A stretch of DNA of 64,000 nt, from positions 1,054,001-1,118,000 of the forward strand of contig OZ251226.1 of NCBI GenBank assembly GCA_965240325.2, in the 5' to 3' direction. Below are positions 19,790-31,676 of the stretch, in pieces (the first letter of the stretch is position 1; each line of letters begins with the position of its first letter). This stretch comes from Rebecca billardiae RCC1528 (lineage: Eukaryota > Haptophyta). The notes below the pieces were generated by a model. It saw nothing but the letters and a program-made list of their open reading frames with translations. It was not told the DNA's origin and made no database searches. Position numbers and translations under genes: made by a program.

Positions 19790-21262
19790 CTACTCGTCGG
19801 GCCTGGGCGAGCGCGCGGCGGCCCGCATGACCTCGAGCCAGTAGTCCGTGGTCAGCTCGCGCGGCACGCCCACCAAGCCGCCGCTCGCCGCCGCAGCGGC
19901 TGACGAGGGCCTCATGTAGCCGGCGAGCTTCGGCACGAGCCGCCGCGCCCACGCGCTGAGGTTTGCCTCGTTGAGCTCGGCCGCGAAGTCGCGCACGATC
20001 ACGACGGGCAGCGTGCGGTGCAGCGCGTCGAGCACCGGGTGCGCCTGCACCACCGGCACCATGCCGAGCGCGAGCGCCTCCCACGTCCGGTACGTGTCGT
20101 CGCCGTGGCCGCGCGGGCTCAGATCGAAAAGGTGCCGCCCCTTGGCCGCCCACAGCTCGGAGCGGCGCATGCGCCGCGCGGGCGCGGCGACGTACGGCCG
20201 CTCGCGCAGCGCGGCCCACAGCCGCAGCCGCTCGGGGTTGTCCCGGTCGAACTGGAAGTCCGCCCAGGCGAGCGGCAGCTTGCGCTCGGGTGGAGGCAGC
20301 GCCGCGCGCAGCGCCAGCAGCTCAGCCTCCTGTGCAGCCGGCGGCCGCTGCGGCGTGAGCAGCGCCCAGGGGCGCAGCAGGTGGCGCGGCTTGAGCGCGC
20401 GCTGCAGCTGCGCGTGCAGCGCCAGGTCATCATAGTTCAGCCCGAGCGGCACCGGGCGCACCCGCGTGTCGAGCGCATTCGTCGACCACCAGCCAGCTAG
20501 CGCCGGGTGGCTCAGCAGCGCCTCCGCCACCGTCGGCCGCACCACCGCCCCCGGCACGCCCAGGTCGGTCTCGGGGTAGCCCCAGCTGACGAGGGAGAAG
20601 CGGGAGGAGGGCAAGAGCAGCCCGGACGAGGCGTTGAGCGCGGCCGAAGCGAACTCGGCGAGGTGCATCGTGCGCACCGCCACCACCTCGCCGCGGCCGA
20701 TCGGGCGGTCCGGGGCGCCGTACGCGCGAGCCACGCTCAGCGCGCCGCCACCGCCGCTGCTGGCGCACAAGTGAGGGAGGATCTGGCGGTCGGCGCGCGC
20801 GGCGAGCGCGAACATCCAGAGCAACCTCGTCGGCGGCTCCTCCCACGTCTCCGCGCATGCTGCCGCCCGGCTCATCACGAACGAGCCCTTGTAGGCGACG
20901 AGGGAGCGCACGCACAGCGCAGCCGCCGCCCAGAGTAGCACGCACGCACATGCGCACGCCCACCAGCAGGGGGATGGCGGAGCGCAGCGCGCGGGGCAGC
21001 CGCCACAGCGCGCTCCACCACGGCCCGCGCCGCAGGCCGCGCCCCACGAGCTGCACTGCGCGGAGCCGTGCGCCCGTTCCTGCTGCGCACTCCGTCCGAG
21101 GGCGAGGAGGTGTCTGCTCTCGGCATCAGCGAGCTCATCGTCCTCTCTGGGCGACGAGGGCGCGGCACGATCAGGGGACTGCACCGCAGCGCGCTGGGGT
21201 GCATCGCGGCGGCCATGTTCAGCCGTACAGAGCTGGATTGAGACGTGCTCCGTTGTGGGCAT
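19790..21262 (-). CDS. Exostosin-like type II membrane glycosyltransferase
   Basis: 490 aa from MPTTEHVS. A ~98-residue N-terminal tail precedes one membrane helix (about residues 99-121) and a long lumenal domain, the usual layout of a Golgi glycosyltransferase. The C-terminal region contains LFDLSPRGHGDDTYRTWEALALGMVPVV (about 378-405), matching the exostosin/GT47-type donor-binding signature in which a conserved R-T-W-E-A-L motif binds the nucleotide sugar. Acceptor and sugar cannot be predicted. The 5'-most frame (to 21439) is AT-rich and is not included. Single exon as read. Confidence 0.72.
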   Translation of the reverse strand: MPTTEHVSIQLCTAEHGRRDAPQRAAVQSPDRAAPSSPREDDELADAESRHLLALGRSAQQERAHGSAQCSSWGAACGAGRGGARCGGCPARCAPPSPCWWACACACVLLWAAAALCVRSLVAYKGSFVMSRAAACAETWEEPPTRLLWMFALAARADRQILPHLCASSGGGGALSVARAYGAPDRPIGRGEVVAVRTMHLAEFASAALNASSGLLLPSSRFSLVSWGYPETDLGVPGAVVRPTVAEALLSHPALAGWWSTNALDTRVRPVPLGLNYDDLALHAQLQRALKPRHLLRPWALLTPQRPPAAQEAELLALRAALPPPERKLPLAWADFQFDRDNPERLRLWAALRERPYVAAPARRMRRSELWAAKGRHLFDLSPRGHGDDTYRTWEALALGMVPVVQAHPVLDALHRTLPVVIVRDFAAELNEANLSAWARRLVPKLAGYMRPSSAAAAASGGLVGVPRELTTDYWLEVMRAAARSPRPDE

Positions 21263-21489
21263 TGTTGCCGCCCTCGCCGCTTGGGCGCCAAACTGTAGAC
21301 ATGTGTGCGCCCGGGTCCGGTGTTTTGCAGTGTGTTTTGGAGAAAACCGGACTCTGGACCGATACCGCCGTATTCTTATTATTATATATATACTCTGACG
21401 CCTGCCCGTTGCATACCACGTCGTTAATATATATTGCATACCACGTCGTTAATATATATAATATGGCGGGCTTATTATAATATATAAAA
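21263..21489. other. AT-rich intergenic with 25-bp tandem duplication
   Basis: TTGCATACCACGTCGTTAAT plus TATA is repeated head to tail at 21409-21433 and 21434-21458. Immediately after it, ATGGCGGGC (21463-21471) mirrors the GCCCGCCAT end of the following repeat. Confidence 0.6.
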
Positions 21490-23012
21490 CTGTGCCCTGG
21501 CGGGCGGGGGGGTCGGCGGGCCGTGCCGGTGCTGTCGCAATGTTTCCTCTGCGGGTTCGCGTCTTTTCACATTCGCTCGTGGCCGTGGGTGACGGACAGT
21601 CCGACCGAGGGCGAGGACCAGTGACACCTGAAGTTCTCCCACGTGAGACGCGTCTGTACTCTGTGCGCATCAGCGAGGCCCATGCACCCACGAGGGAATG
21701 TGCAGCACGCGGGGCGGGGCGGGTAGCCCGTTGCTCCGCGCGAGCGCGGGTACGCGCTGTATGTGCCGCATCTCGACCGCGATGGCGTAATCGAGCGCCT
21801 CGCCGCCGACGAAGCCGCCAGAGTAGATCCGATGTGCATTTCCTCCTGCCGCCAGCCGAGAGCGGTCGTCGCGAGGATGCTTGCCGATGTCCGCTCCGGG
21901 CATGATGGGCCCGGCGCAGGTCGCGTTGACGTCGTACACGGCCACCACGCTGAGCACGAGCGCGTTGACGTTCACGCGGTCGTCGCTCTTCGCCTCTTCA
22001 ACAGGTCTGGCGCCTGCGTGTTCGGCGGCACGAGGAGCTGTTGGTTGTGCGCGCGCGCGCGCACAGCGACAGCGTGTGCCACTCGCGATCGAGAGTGGGC
22101 ACGAGCTGCTCACGCAGGCAAACGAATCGCAGCGCATCCGTCAGCGGCGTGACTACTTCCGCCTCGTCCCGCAGCGCCTGCGCCATGGCCGAGGATGGCG
22201 CGGCGATGTTGCATGCTCGACGTTTCATCTCTCTGCGGATGGCATCACGGGCTTGTCTGTGTCGCGCTGCGGCGAGGGTCGCCAACTCGCGAAGACGCGG
22301 TTGCTGCCACGGTGACAGACCCGGGAGGTGCGTCCGCTGCGCGTCGTACGCCGTTGGCGCTGCGCTTCCGTCGCATTGGTCACCGTCGACGCCATGCACG
22401 CCGGACGTGGGCTTCGGCTGAGGGGGCGCAAGCGATAGTCCGGTGCGCGGATTCCGGCGATCGAGTTCAGAAGGCCGCGCGCCAAATCTTGCGTCGCGTG
22501 CGATGGCGCTTCCCGCCCGCGAGACACCTCGTGATGAGGGCCTTTCCGCACCGAGCTCGACGCGCGGCGGTGGATCGCGCGAGGTGGTTGTCGAGCGCAG
22601 CGCTTGATATTATGACCCGTGCGAGCGTTCGACGTGCAAGTCGGGCGAGGACCGCCCCAGGTCGCACGATCGTGTCGACGCGCCAAGCGTACCGCTCCGA
22701 ACGCGTCGACTGTGGCCCCCGTTCGACCTGCACGCGAGACGACGAGGGCAGCAATCGCGAATCAGGCGAAAACCCCCCTCGGGAGTCCTCTCGTGATGTC
22801 CGCGCCGGCGTTGGATTGGGCGCGCGGCGCCCACGCGCTCCGCGCCATCCAGGAACCCTTTTTCGGCCGAGCGTCCCCAGTGGGAGCTGCGAGGGCGCCC
22901 GGTAGTGAGCGACGCGATTTTCTTTTCTTTGCGAGGCGATTTTCTTTCTTATTGTACTTTTTCTGATCTTTCCCCCTGGCCGACTACAAGGGGCGGACCT
23001 ACGGCCCGCCAT
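21490..23012. repeat. 1.5-kb direct repeat, unit 1
   Basis: Unit 1 of a head-to-tail pair with 23041-24589. It begins CTGTGCCC.GGCGGGCGGGGG and ends GGGGCGGACCTACGGCCCGCCAT. With ATGGCGGGC at 21463 the outer ends form a 9-bp terminal inverted repeat, suggesting a non-autonomous DNA transposon. Divergence between units includes many substitutions and short indels that break frames. Confidence 0.75.
21670..22137 (-). pseudogene. Degraded coding relic in repeat unit 1
   Basis: A 155-aa minus frame carries DVNATCAGPIMPGADIGK and, later, IYSGGFVGGEALDYAIAV. The Y-x-GGF-x-GG motif recalls family-6-type glycosyltransferases, but the similarity is short and no catalytic set is complete. In unit 2 the same region is frameshifted just after the LAAGGHAH segment, so neither copy looks functional. 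Family assignment is weak. Confidence 0.3.
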
Positions 23013-23040
23013 AACTAACGGAATCCTAAGGGAATTTATA

Positions 23041-24589
23041 CTGTGCCCGGCGGGCGGGGGGGTCGGCGGGCCGTGCCAGTGCTGTCGCAATGTATCCTTT
23101 GCGGGTTCGCGTCTTTCCACATTCGCTCGTGGCCGTGGGTGACGGACAGTCGAGTGCAAGGACCAGTGACACGTGAAGTTGGCTCCCCGACGTGATGTAC
23201 ACACGTTTCACAGTCTGTACTCTTAGAGTATTGTATGCGCGTCAGCGAGGCCCACACCCACGAGGGAATGTGCAGCACGCGGGGCGGGGCGGGTAGCCCG
23301 TTGCTCCGCGCGAGCGCGGGTACGCGCTGTATGTGCCGCATGTCGACCGCGATGGCGTAATCGAGCGCCTCGCCGCCGACGAAGCCGCCAGAGTAGATCA
23401 TGTGCATGTCCTCCTGCCGCCAGTCGAGAGCGGTCGTCGCGAGGATGCTTGTCGATGTCGGCTCCAGGCATGATGGGCTCGGCGCAGGTCGCGTTGACGT
23501 CGTACACGGCCACCGCGCTGAGCACGAGCGCGTTGACGTTCACGCGGTCGTCGCTCTTCGCATCTTCGACAGGTCTGGCGCTCGCGTGCTCGGCGGCACG
23601 AGGAGCTGTTGGTTGTGCGCGCGCGCGCGCACAGCGACAGCGTGTGCCACTCGCGATCGAGAGTGGGCAAGCGCTGCTCACGCGAGCACACGAATCGCAG
23701 CGCATCCGTCACCGGCGTGACTACTTCCGCCTCGTCCCGCAGCGCCTGCGCCATGGCCGAGGATATGGCGCGGCGATGTTGCATGCTCGACGTTTCATCT
23801 CTCTGCGGATGGCATCACGGGCTTGTCTGTGTCGCGCTGCGGCGAGGGTCGCCAACTCGCGATGACGCGGTTGCTGCCACGGCGACAGACCCGGGAGGTG
23901 CGTCCGCTGCGCGTCGTACGCCGTTGGCGCTGCGCTTCCGTCGCATTGGTCACCGTCGACGCCATGCAGGCCGGACGTGGGCTTCGGCTGAGGGACCGGA
24001 CCGCGAGCAATGACTGAGTCCGGTGCGCGGATTCCGGCGATCGAGTTCAGAAGCCGCGCTAAATCTTGCGTCGCGTGCGATGGCGCTTCCCGCCCGCGAG
24101 ACGCCTCGTGATGAGGGCTTTCTCGCACCGAGCCCGACGCGCGACGGTGGATCGCGCGAGGCGGTCATCGTGCGCAGCGCATGATGCTATGGCCGGTGCG
24201 AGCTTTCGACGTGCACGTCGGGCGAGGATCGCCCCAGGTCTCACGATCGTGTCGACGCGCCGAGCGTACCGCTCCACTGAATGCGTCGATTTAGCCCCCG
24301 TTCGACCTGCACGCGAGACGACGAGGGCAGCAATCGCGAATCAGGCGAAAACCCCCCTCGGGAGTCCTCTCACGATGTCCGCGCCGGCGTTGGATCTGGC
24401 GCGCGGCGCCCACGCGCTCCGCGCCATGGGCGAACCACTTTTCGGCCGAGCGTCCCCAGTGGGAGCTGCGAGGGCGCCCGGTAGTGAGCGAAGCGATTTT
24501 CTTTTTTCTGCGAGGCGATTTTCTTTTTTCCTTTTATTTTTCTTATCTTTTTCCCGGGCACTACAAGGGGCGGACCTACGGCCCGCCAT
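23041..24589. repeat. 1.5-kb direct repeat, unit 2
   Basis: Second copy of 21490-23012, separated from it by a 28-bp linker (23013-23040). It shares the same ends and order throughout, with local indels (for example near 23990-24010 and 24270-24290). Confidence 0.75.
23223..23705 (-). pseudogene. Degraded coding relic in repeat unit 2
   Basis: Equivalent of the relic in unit 1: DVNATCAEPIMPGADIDK is retained, but a frameshift after LAAGGHAH moves the GGFVGG segment into another frame (23036-23407). Function is unknown and it is probably dead. Confidence 0.3.
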
Positions 24590-24947
24590 TTAGTGGCTTG
24601 CCCGACCCTCGTTTACACTGATATTGTGGAATGTGGATACGGGTTATGTCACGGGCCAAGAATCGGGGTGCCGGTGCGGTAGCTAAAGAGTAAAGTTAAA
24701 CTCAAAACTGGGGCCGAGAGGCCCGGACCCGACTCAGTCTGCGCCACTCGGCCTCGCCGGGACTGGGAGCCGCGGAGGGCTAGTCCTGCTTGGAGCATCC
24801 GGGGGTCCGCCAAGGGGCGCCAGGGACGCGGACTTCAGGGGGTCCCTGGAGTTCCGCCGCAGCGCGCCGTTTCTGCGCTGCGGGCCCGTCGGCGTCTCGA
24901 CGCGCATGGCGGCCGAAATGGCATAATTTTATAGTCCACTATTTGCC

Positions 24948-25219
<272 letters not shown>

Positions 25220-25220
25220 G

Positions 25221-25223
<3 letters not shown>

Positions 25224-25278
<55 letters not shown>
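25224..25278. repeat. (AG)n microsatellite
   Basis: An uninterrupted 55-nt AG run, separated from the TATC array only by TGTAC. Confidence 0.95.
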
Positions 25279-25281
<3 letters not shown>

Positions 25282-26691
25282 CACTGGCTGAGGCATGGAA
25301 ATCGAGCTCAGAGAGACGCGCGCGGAGGAAACGCGTGTGCCGCGGCTCGGACGGTTGCTCTGGGACCTACCCACGCCAGCGCAACCGCGCCTTGCCTCGG
25401 AGTCCGACCCTTCCTGACTGACTGACGGTCCGCGCACGCGGTCTTGGCGCCTGCGGCTTGAAACTCCGCGCTGGCGAGTGGCGTTCGACCTTGTGCGCGG
25501 AACCGTCACGAAACAAGGCGAAGGCGGCGAGAAGCGCGACCTGGCGCGTGCGCAGACGACGTCCCACGACCAGGTGAGTTCAGCGAACATCGTGCGCCGT
25601 CGTGGCGACCCGCCAGTGGGCGCTCAGTGCTCCGGTTCGCCTCGGCACGAGCCCTCGCGGCCACTGAGGCCGCCGCCCGCTGAGTCGGTCCAGAATCAGA
25701 TAGCCCCTCGTCCTGTCTGCCCCTGTCAGTTACCAGTTAGCCCGTTTCCACCTGTACGGCGATCCCCCTTGGCCAAACCGGGCTGAAGCTCCACCGAGGC
25801 TCCATGCAGTATGGATACGGTTATTGCTTACTACATCAGATGACTGCTGTTCAGTGACCGGTAATTAAGTAGTGAACGCTCACCGATCTATTTGCCTCGG
25901 CGCTTGCGGTGCGACCGACCCGTCGGTGGCTGTCACCAGCGGAGTTGCTCACCCTGACTACCCTTGACTGTCCGAAGCTCGACGAGCGAGCGGATCGGGT
26001 CTGCCCCCCCTCTCCCGCTGTGCCGCTTTCGGCGCACGCACGGCTGGTGCTGCAGGCGACGCTTGCGACTCCCGGCGCCGCGCCGCGCCGGCGGGCGCCG
26101 CCCGTGCAGGTCGCGGCGCGTGCGTGTTGGCTGACTGGCACACGTCTCCTGGCGCACAAGTCGAATGGCCGCAGCTGGGATGCCCTTTCGCGCCGCAAGG
26201 ACGCGTGCGAGGCCGGCCGCCGCGGCCGAGCGGCGTGGCCGTGCCGCCTGCACGCTGGGCGCCCAGGCCGCCCGCATCCACCGCCGCGCTTTGCCGTTGG
26301 AAACATTTCTGATCGTTTCGTTTTTTGAAAGTACCTGTAATTTCGGTGGAGGCGTTCCCGCCTTCAAATCATGGGAATTCATCCGCCCAACGTTTCGTCG
26401 AGGCCCTTGTTTTCGTGGCGGTTCCTGGTTGAAGGACGGATGAGAACATCGATGACAAGCGCATCGGGTCATCGATTACCTACCAGAAGCGTCATCAATG
26501 TCCATAGCAATAATGACGTTCTCTCAAGTCCTTCTCCGAGCGGGTAGCCAGAAGGAGCAATGATTGGAGGAGCGAACACTCATCAAAGTAAGTGGTTGGG
26601 AGAGGTACCGCGCGAAGTGTGGCGAATCACCCGACCCGTACGTGCACGAGAATTGCCCGGCCACCCGGCGGCGAACCACCCTCACGAGCGG

Positions 26692-29493
26692 ATGGCACAA
26701 CCCTCTGCCGCACCCATCGCGGCGTTTCTCAAGATGAAGGAGATCATCACCATGGCTGACACGGGCACTCTGAGCTCGTCTGAGTACACCGGTGAAGACA
26801 CGACCGAAGACCTCGAAGGCGCACCCGGGACCGGGGCCGCCAACCCGCGCGACCCCTCCCTCCCGCACGACTTTGACACGAACGTCGAGGACCTGCCTGA
26901 GCTGCGGCGCACGTGGCGCGGCGCGTTCGCGGACGAGGACGTGGAGGCCGCGTATCGCATGGAGATCCTGTATCCCAACCTGGGGCGCTGCATGTCGCAC
27001 GTGCTCTGGGCCATGGCGCTGTTCAACAGCCTCTCCTTCGTGGCGCTCAGCACGAAGGAACTTCCATCCGAGTTGAGCGTCGAGCGGCACGGCTGGAGCG
27101 CGAACGTGCTCGTGGTCGGTGTCCTGACGCAGCTCGGCTTCCTCTTCCGATCGGAGTCGTTCTGCAACGTGCCGCAGACCCTGATGGAGGCGATCACCAT
27201 CGGGACGCTCATCTGCCTCACCCTCTTCTGGCGCTTCCACCAAATCCTCACGCCGAGTGAGGCGTGCACGACCAACGTGGCGCTCATGCTGCGGCTCGGC
27301 GCTTTTATCGCACTCGTGAGCGCGTACGTGCCGCTGACGGTGCCTGCGTTCGGCCTCGTGTGCGGCCCCTCGATCGCCATCGGCGCCACCCTCGACTACT
27401 ACCAGCCCGACGAGGCCGGCTGGTGCCCGTTCAACCTGGGCGCGCTCGTCATGCTCGGGTTTGCGACCACCGTCTGCCGGTACCACCTCTCCAAGTCGTC
27501 GCGCGGCGAGTGGGCGTTCCGCCGCACGGTCGTCCTGGCCCAGCGAGAGCGCAAGCGCGTGCACCGCCGCTTCGAGCACGCGCGCTCCTCGCGCCTCCAC
27601 GCGCTCCGCGCGCGCGAGAAGCTCTCGGCCGATGCGTCGCGGGCTGAGGAGGGCAAGCTCGCGCGCGCTCGGCTGATCCGCGTCGTGATGCACGACCTGC
27701 GCAGCCCGCTGCTCTCGGTGCTCAACGTGACCAAGCTGCTGCGCATGCCCGAGGACGACAAGAAGCACCCCATCTGCGCCGTCGAGCGCGAGAAGCTGCT
27801 CGACGTGCTCGACACGTGCTGCGCGCTCATGGAGAACATCGTCTCAGACATCCTCGACTTTGAGCGCATCGACAGCGGCCGGCTCGTGCTCGTGCGCCAC
27901 CCGTTCACGCTCGAGCGGCTGCTGCACGAGTCGCACGCGACGTTCGAGGGGCTCGCGCAGGAGAAGGGCGTCGTGCTCGTGCCCGCGGCCATCGACCCGC
28001 AGCTCGGCCAGAGCGTGTGGAACGGCGACAAGTGGCGGCTGCTGCAGTGCCTCAACAACGGCGTGAGCAACGCGATCAAGTTCACCGACCGCGGCGGCGC
28101 GGTGTACCTGCGCTGCTGGCTGGGCTCGGACGACGAGCGGCAGCAGGACGACGGCCTCACGCTCGTGCACATCGCCGTCGTGGACACCGGCACCGGCCTG
28201 AGCCCGGACCAGCTCGAGCAGCTCAACACGGGCGAGTGCTTCACGCAGGTCGGCTCCGGGCAGCTCCAGGGCCGCGGCGGGACCGGCCTCGGCCTCTCCA
28301 TCAGCAAGTCGGTGCGGGCGGGCCGTGCGCGCGACACAGCGCACCCGCTAGCCGCGCGTCCGTCCCGCGTCCCGCCCGTCATCCTCGCCCCGCGCCCGCG
28401 GCCCTCCGTGCCACGCGCGCTCGCGCGCGCTCGCGTGCGCGCCCCCGCAGATCCTCAAGCTGCACGACTCCTCCGAGCTTGTCATCTCCTCGCCGGGCGA
28501 GGGCATGGGCTCGACCTTCGAGATGCGGCTGTACCTGCAGCCGTCGACGCAGCCCGTGCCGACGCGCGCGATGGACGAGCACATGGCGCGCGGCCGCCAG
28601 CGCCAGGACCTCGGCCGCGAGCGTGTCGCCAACTCGGCCACCTCGGCCACGCTCGGCGAGCGGCTCTCTGAGCTCGTCGAGAAGGGCGGGACGGCGCCGG
28701 ATGGGGCCAGCAAGCCGCACGACGACGTGCACGAGGAGCGCTTGCAGAAGGCGGTGTCACAGGACTCGTCTGTCGCCGCGACACCTCTCGTGATACCTCC
28801 GCACTTCTGCTGCCTGCACGTGGAGGTGAGACGCGCGCGCCCCGCGCTCGTGCGCGCCGTGCGCGCGTGGCTGTCATCCGTGCGCGCGCCATCCGTGCTC
28901 ACGCGCGCGCCATCGCCGCCGCCCTTTGGTGTGCGCGCCCACCGCCGCCGCGCGCGACACAGGACGACGCGTTCCTCCAGATGACGCTGCCGCTCACCAC
29001 CTTCCAGACGGTCGGGGCCAACTGGCAGACTGCAGGGCACGGCGAGCGCGCCATCGAGATGGTCGAGGAGCGCGGCGCGCAGGGCCTGCCGCCCTTTGAC
29101 CTCATCCTGATGGACAATCAGATGCCGCGCATGAACGGCGCGACCGCCGTGCGCCTGCTGCGCGCGAGCGGGTACGAGGGGATCATCATCGGCATGACCG
29201 GGGACCCGATCGGCTCGCCCGACCGCTCCGAGTTCGAGGCGGCCGGGCTGACCGCGTGCATCGAGAAGGACTCGTCCGGCACCGAGTACATCTGCCGCGT
29301 GCTGCGCTCGTTCATGGAGCCCATCGCGGCCGGCAACAATTCGCAAGGCAGCTTCCGCGCCGGCAGCGAGCATCGCGAGCGTCGCATGGATGGCTCCGTC
29401 TCGTCGATGGGGCCCACGACGGTGGCGGAGGCGCTCAGCCAGAAGGCGCTCAGCACGATCGTGCAGGAAGCCGCAGAGCAGGAGCAGGAGTAG
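26692..29493 (+). CDS. Hybrid histidine kinase, copy B (3 exons)
   Basis: Exons 26692-28311, 28451-28825 and 28963-29493 encode 841 aa. Membrane segments lie at about residues 102-119, 137-153, 164-181, 196-230 and 246-263. His334 is in the H box, Asn460 in the N box, Asp498 in G1, and G2 is near 530. In the receiver the acidic residues E665-D666-D667 precede phosphoacceptor Asp716, Thr744 and Lys767. Intron lengths (139 and 137 nt) equal those of copy A, and the introns are nearly identical in sequence. The copies differ by a 2-residue insertion (PGTGAA versus PGTA), scattered N-terminal substitutions and the C-terminal tail. Both are open, so both may work; the ligand is unknown. Confidence 0.92.
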
Positions 29494-30678
29494 CTAGGAG
29501 TGACAACCGACAAGGCGGAGCATTTGGAACTTAGGACTGAGCGCGCGATTGTATTTAAGCTACCGCGCACTCGCGCAGTAGTAGCCAGTAGGTGACCCGC
29601 GGTGGAGTGCCAGTGAGGAGGACTGCCCCGGTGATGAGGCGCCCTTCGCGGCGCGGCCGCGGCGGAACGCGGAGTCAGAGTGAGCCGGGAGACGGTCGTC
29701 CGAGTCAGACCGTCTAGTACTCTTACACGGACACGGTCACGCGGACAGACCGACTCACGTCTGACCGTCAGCGGATTGGGATTCGCGCCGAGACGGAGAG
29801 TGACTCAGACTCACCCAGAGAAGTGCCGAGTCTGATAAGACTGACTGACAACCGCTTCGGACTGACGTGAGTCTTCACTTAAGTTAGTATACGCGCTACT
29901 GTCAGTAGTGGGCTTCAGTTAATTGTTAAAGATAAGAGCAGTGATCTGTGCCCCGATTCCGTAGTGCCGCTTCGTTCGGAGCCCCGTCGCTGAGTCCGCA
30001 GGCCGATTCATCTACTACTTTACTCTACGACTACCTCGGAGACTACTGATTAAAGTCGGCGGAATGCATGGCATTTTTGTAATAATAATAAACGCTGACT
30101 GCTATACTGGCTAAACAATCTGAACACACCGTCACCGCTGCAGTCGTACTTCAGTAGTCGTAGACGTAGTAGTAAGCTAGACAATACTACGGATTACGGT
30201 CAATATAGCGGACTGCAGTCTGCAGAGTGCAGCGGGGTTACTGCCGTTGTCGTTACACTGCAGTAGATAAGCCCCACTGTGCCAGGGTGTGTGGCCGACA
30301 AAATCCAACGTTCGTCGTAAGATGAGGTCTCTCCCGGCAAACTTCGGGATGTCATTGATTCATCAGTTACCAATATATATTCGCCTGAACAGGATTCAGG
30401 AAGGCGTGACCGGCAGGTGTCACGCTGTCGCTGACTGAAGTTTTGTGAAATAAGATTAAGAATGTCACGTGACTAGTTACTGATGGAGATATACGACCTC
30501 AATCTCGACGCGATCTCGGCAACACTAGTAGGGGAGACGAACGATACACGATCTTCAAGATGATCCTGCTATTTGCACCAGAATTGCACCGGCTAGATCA
30601 CATTATTTTAGCAGTCTGAACTTGGCACAGGCGGATTCTGCGCCGTACACCCTGGAATTCCGTCCGAAACAGCAGTCG

Positions 30679-30722
<44 letters not shown>

Positions 30723-31676
30723 CCGAGGAGATATTTCATATTTCGAGATTTCGGGAGATTGTGTCACTCGGAAGTGTAACGGTCGGAGCTCTGACCCCAC
30801 TAGAGTACCGTTACACCGATCGGCCACTCCGTCGTCCGTCGTAACGCCCGAGTGGCGCAGTGCCACTGCCAGTGGTCTGTGGTGCCATTCGGCATTCCGG
30901 GCAGCCGTACCGCAGTAGCCGCGCTCCGGGCCATGCGCGGTCGGACCGCACGCGCCGCGGGGCATCTCTGACCCGGATAACTGGCAAGCAGTCACTGCTC
31001 CACTGCTCCTGTAAACATCAGCAGAGCTACACAGACCTGCAGAGTACAGTACTGTATTCAGTACTCACACGACCTGTGAACCGGGCACAGAACGGTCGTG
31101 ACGTTCGGGCACGGCTACCCCCCCCCCCCCAACTCGCGCTGCTACGTTGGCTCTACGCCGGTAAAAGGGCAGCGCAAAACAAACAAGGTCCTAGGCTCCT
31201 AGCCTACCAATAGTATAGTCATAGGCGGCACTGGGGCCCTCTGGCCGTCAACGGCGTGGTGATGCGTCACTCGGGCCCGGCGTGAGCATGGAATTGGTAG
31301 TACTACTAATAAGTGACTGTTTCAGCCACAGGCACAGACACAGGCCCAGCCCGTATCGCCGACCTCGATGTGTCCGGCAGCATACGCACACGGCGTTCCC
31401 CTGCTTCAAACGACAGGACGCACGTCCGTCCCCGTTCGCCCTGGCAACCTGGGCGGCCGTTGGCGCACTGCCATGCTGTATCCACCGCACGTGATGAATT
31501 CGTCGCGGTTTTCGTCGGCGTTTGACGGTTTAACGACGGTTTAACACTTATGAGCAAAGCGAGCAGGAATTCGCCCGTTCGGCCGGATTCCGATATGGGC
31601 GATGAGCGGATTTATAATTGGCAATGCCTGGTGAATCGGTAGAAATCGCGCGCGCATTGGCCAGGGTAGGGCTGGA
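29494..31676. other. Gene-free region with AT and poly-C runs
   Basis: The first ~90 bp still resemble the 3' flank of kinase copy A (CATTTGGAAC.TAGGACTGA). The remainder has no supported gene. An (AT)n run lies at about 30680-30721 and a C-run at about 31120-31130. Confidence 0.55.
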
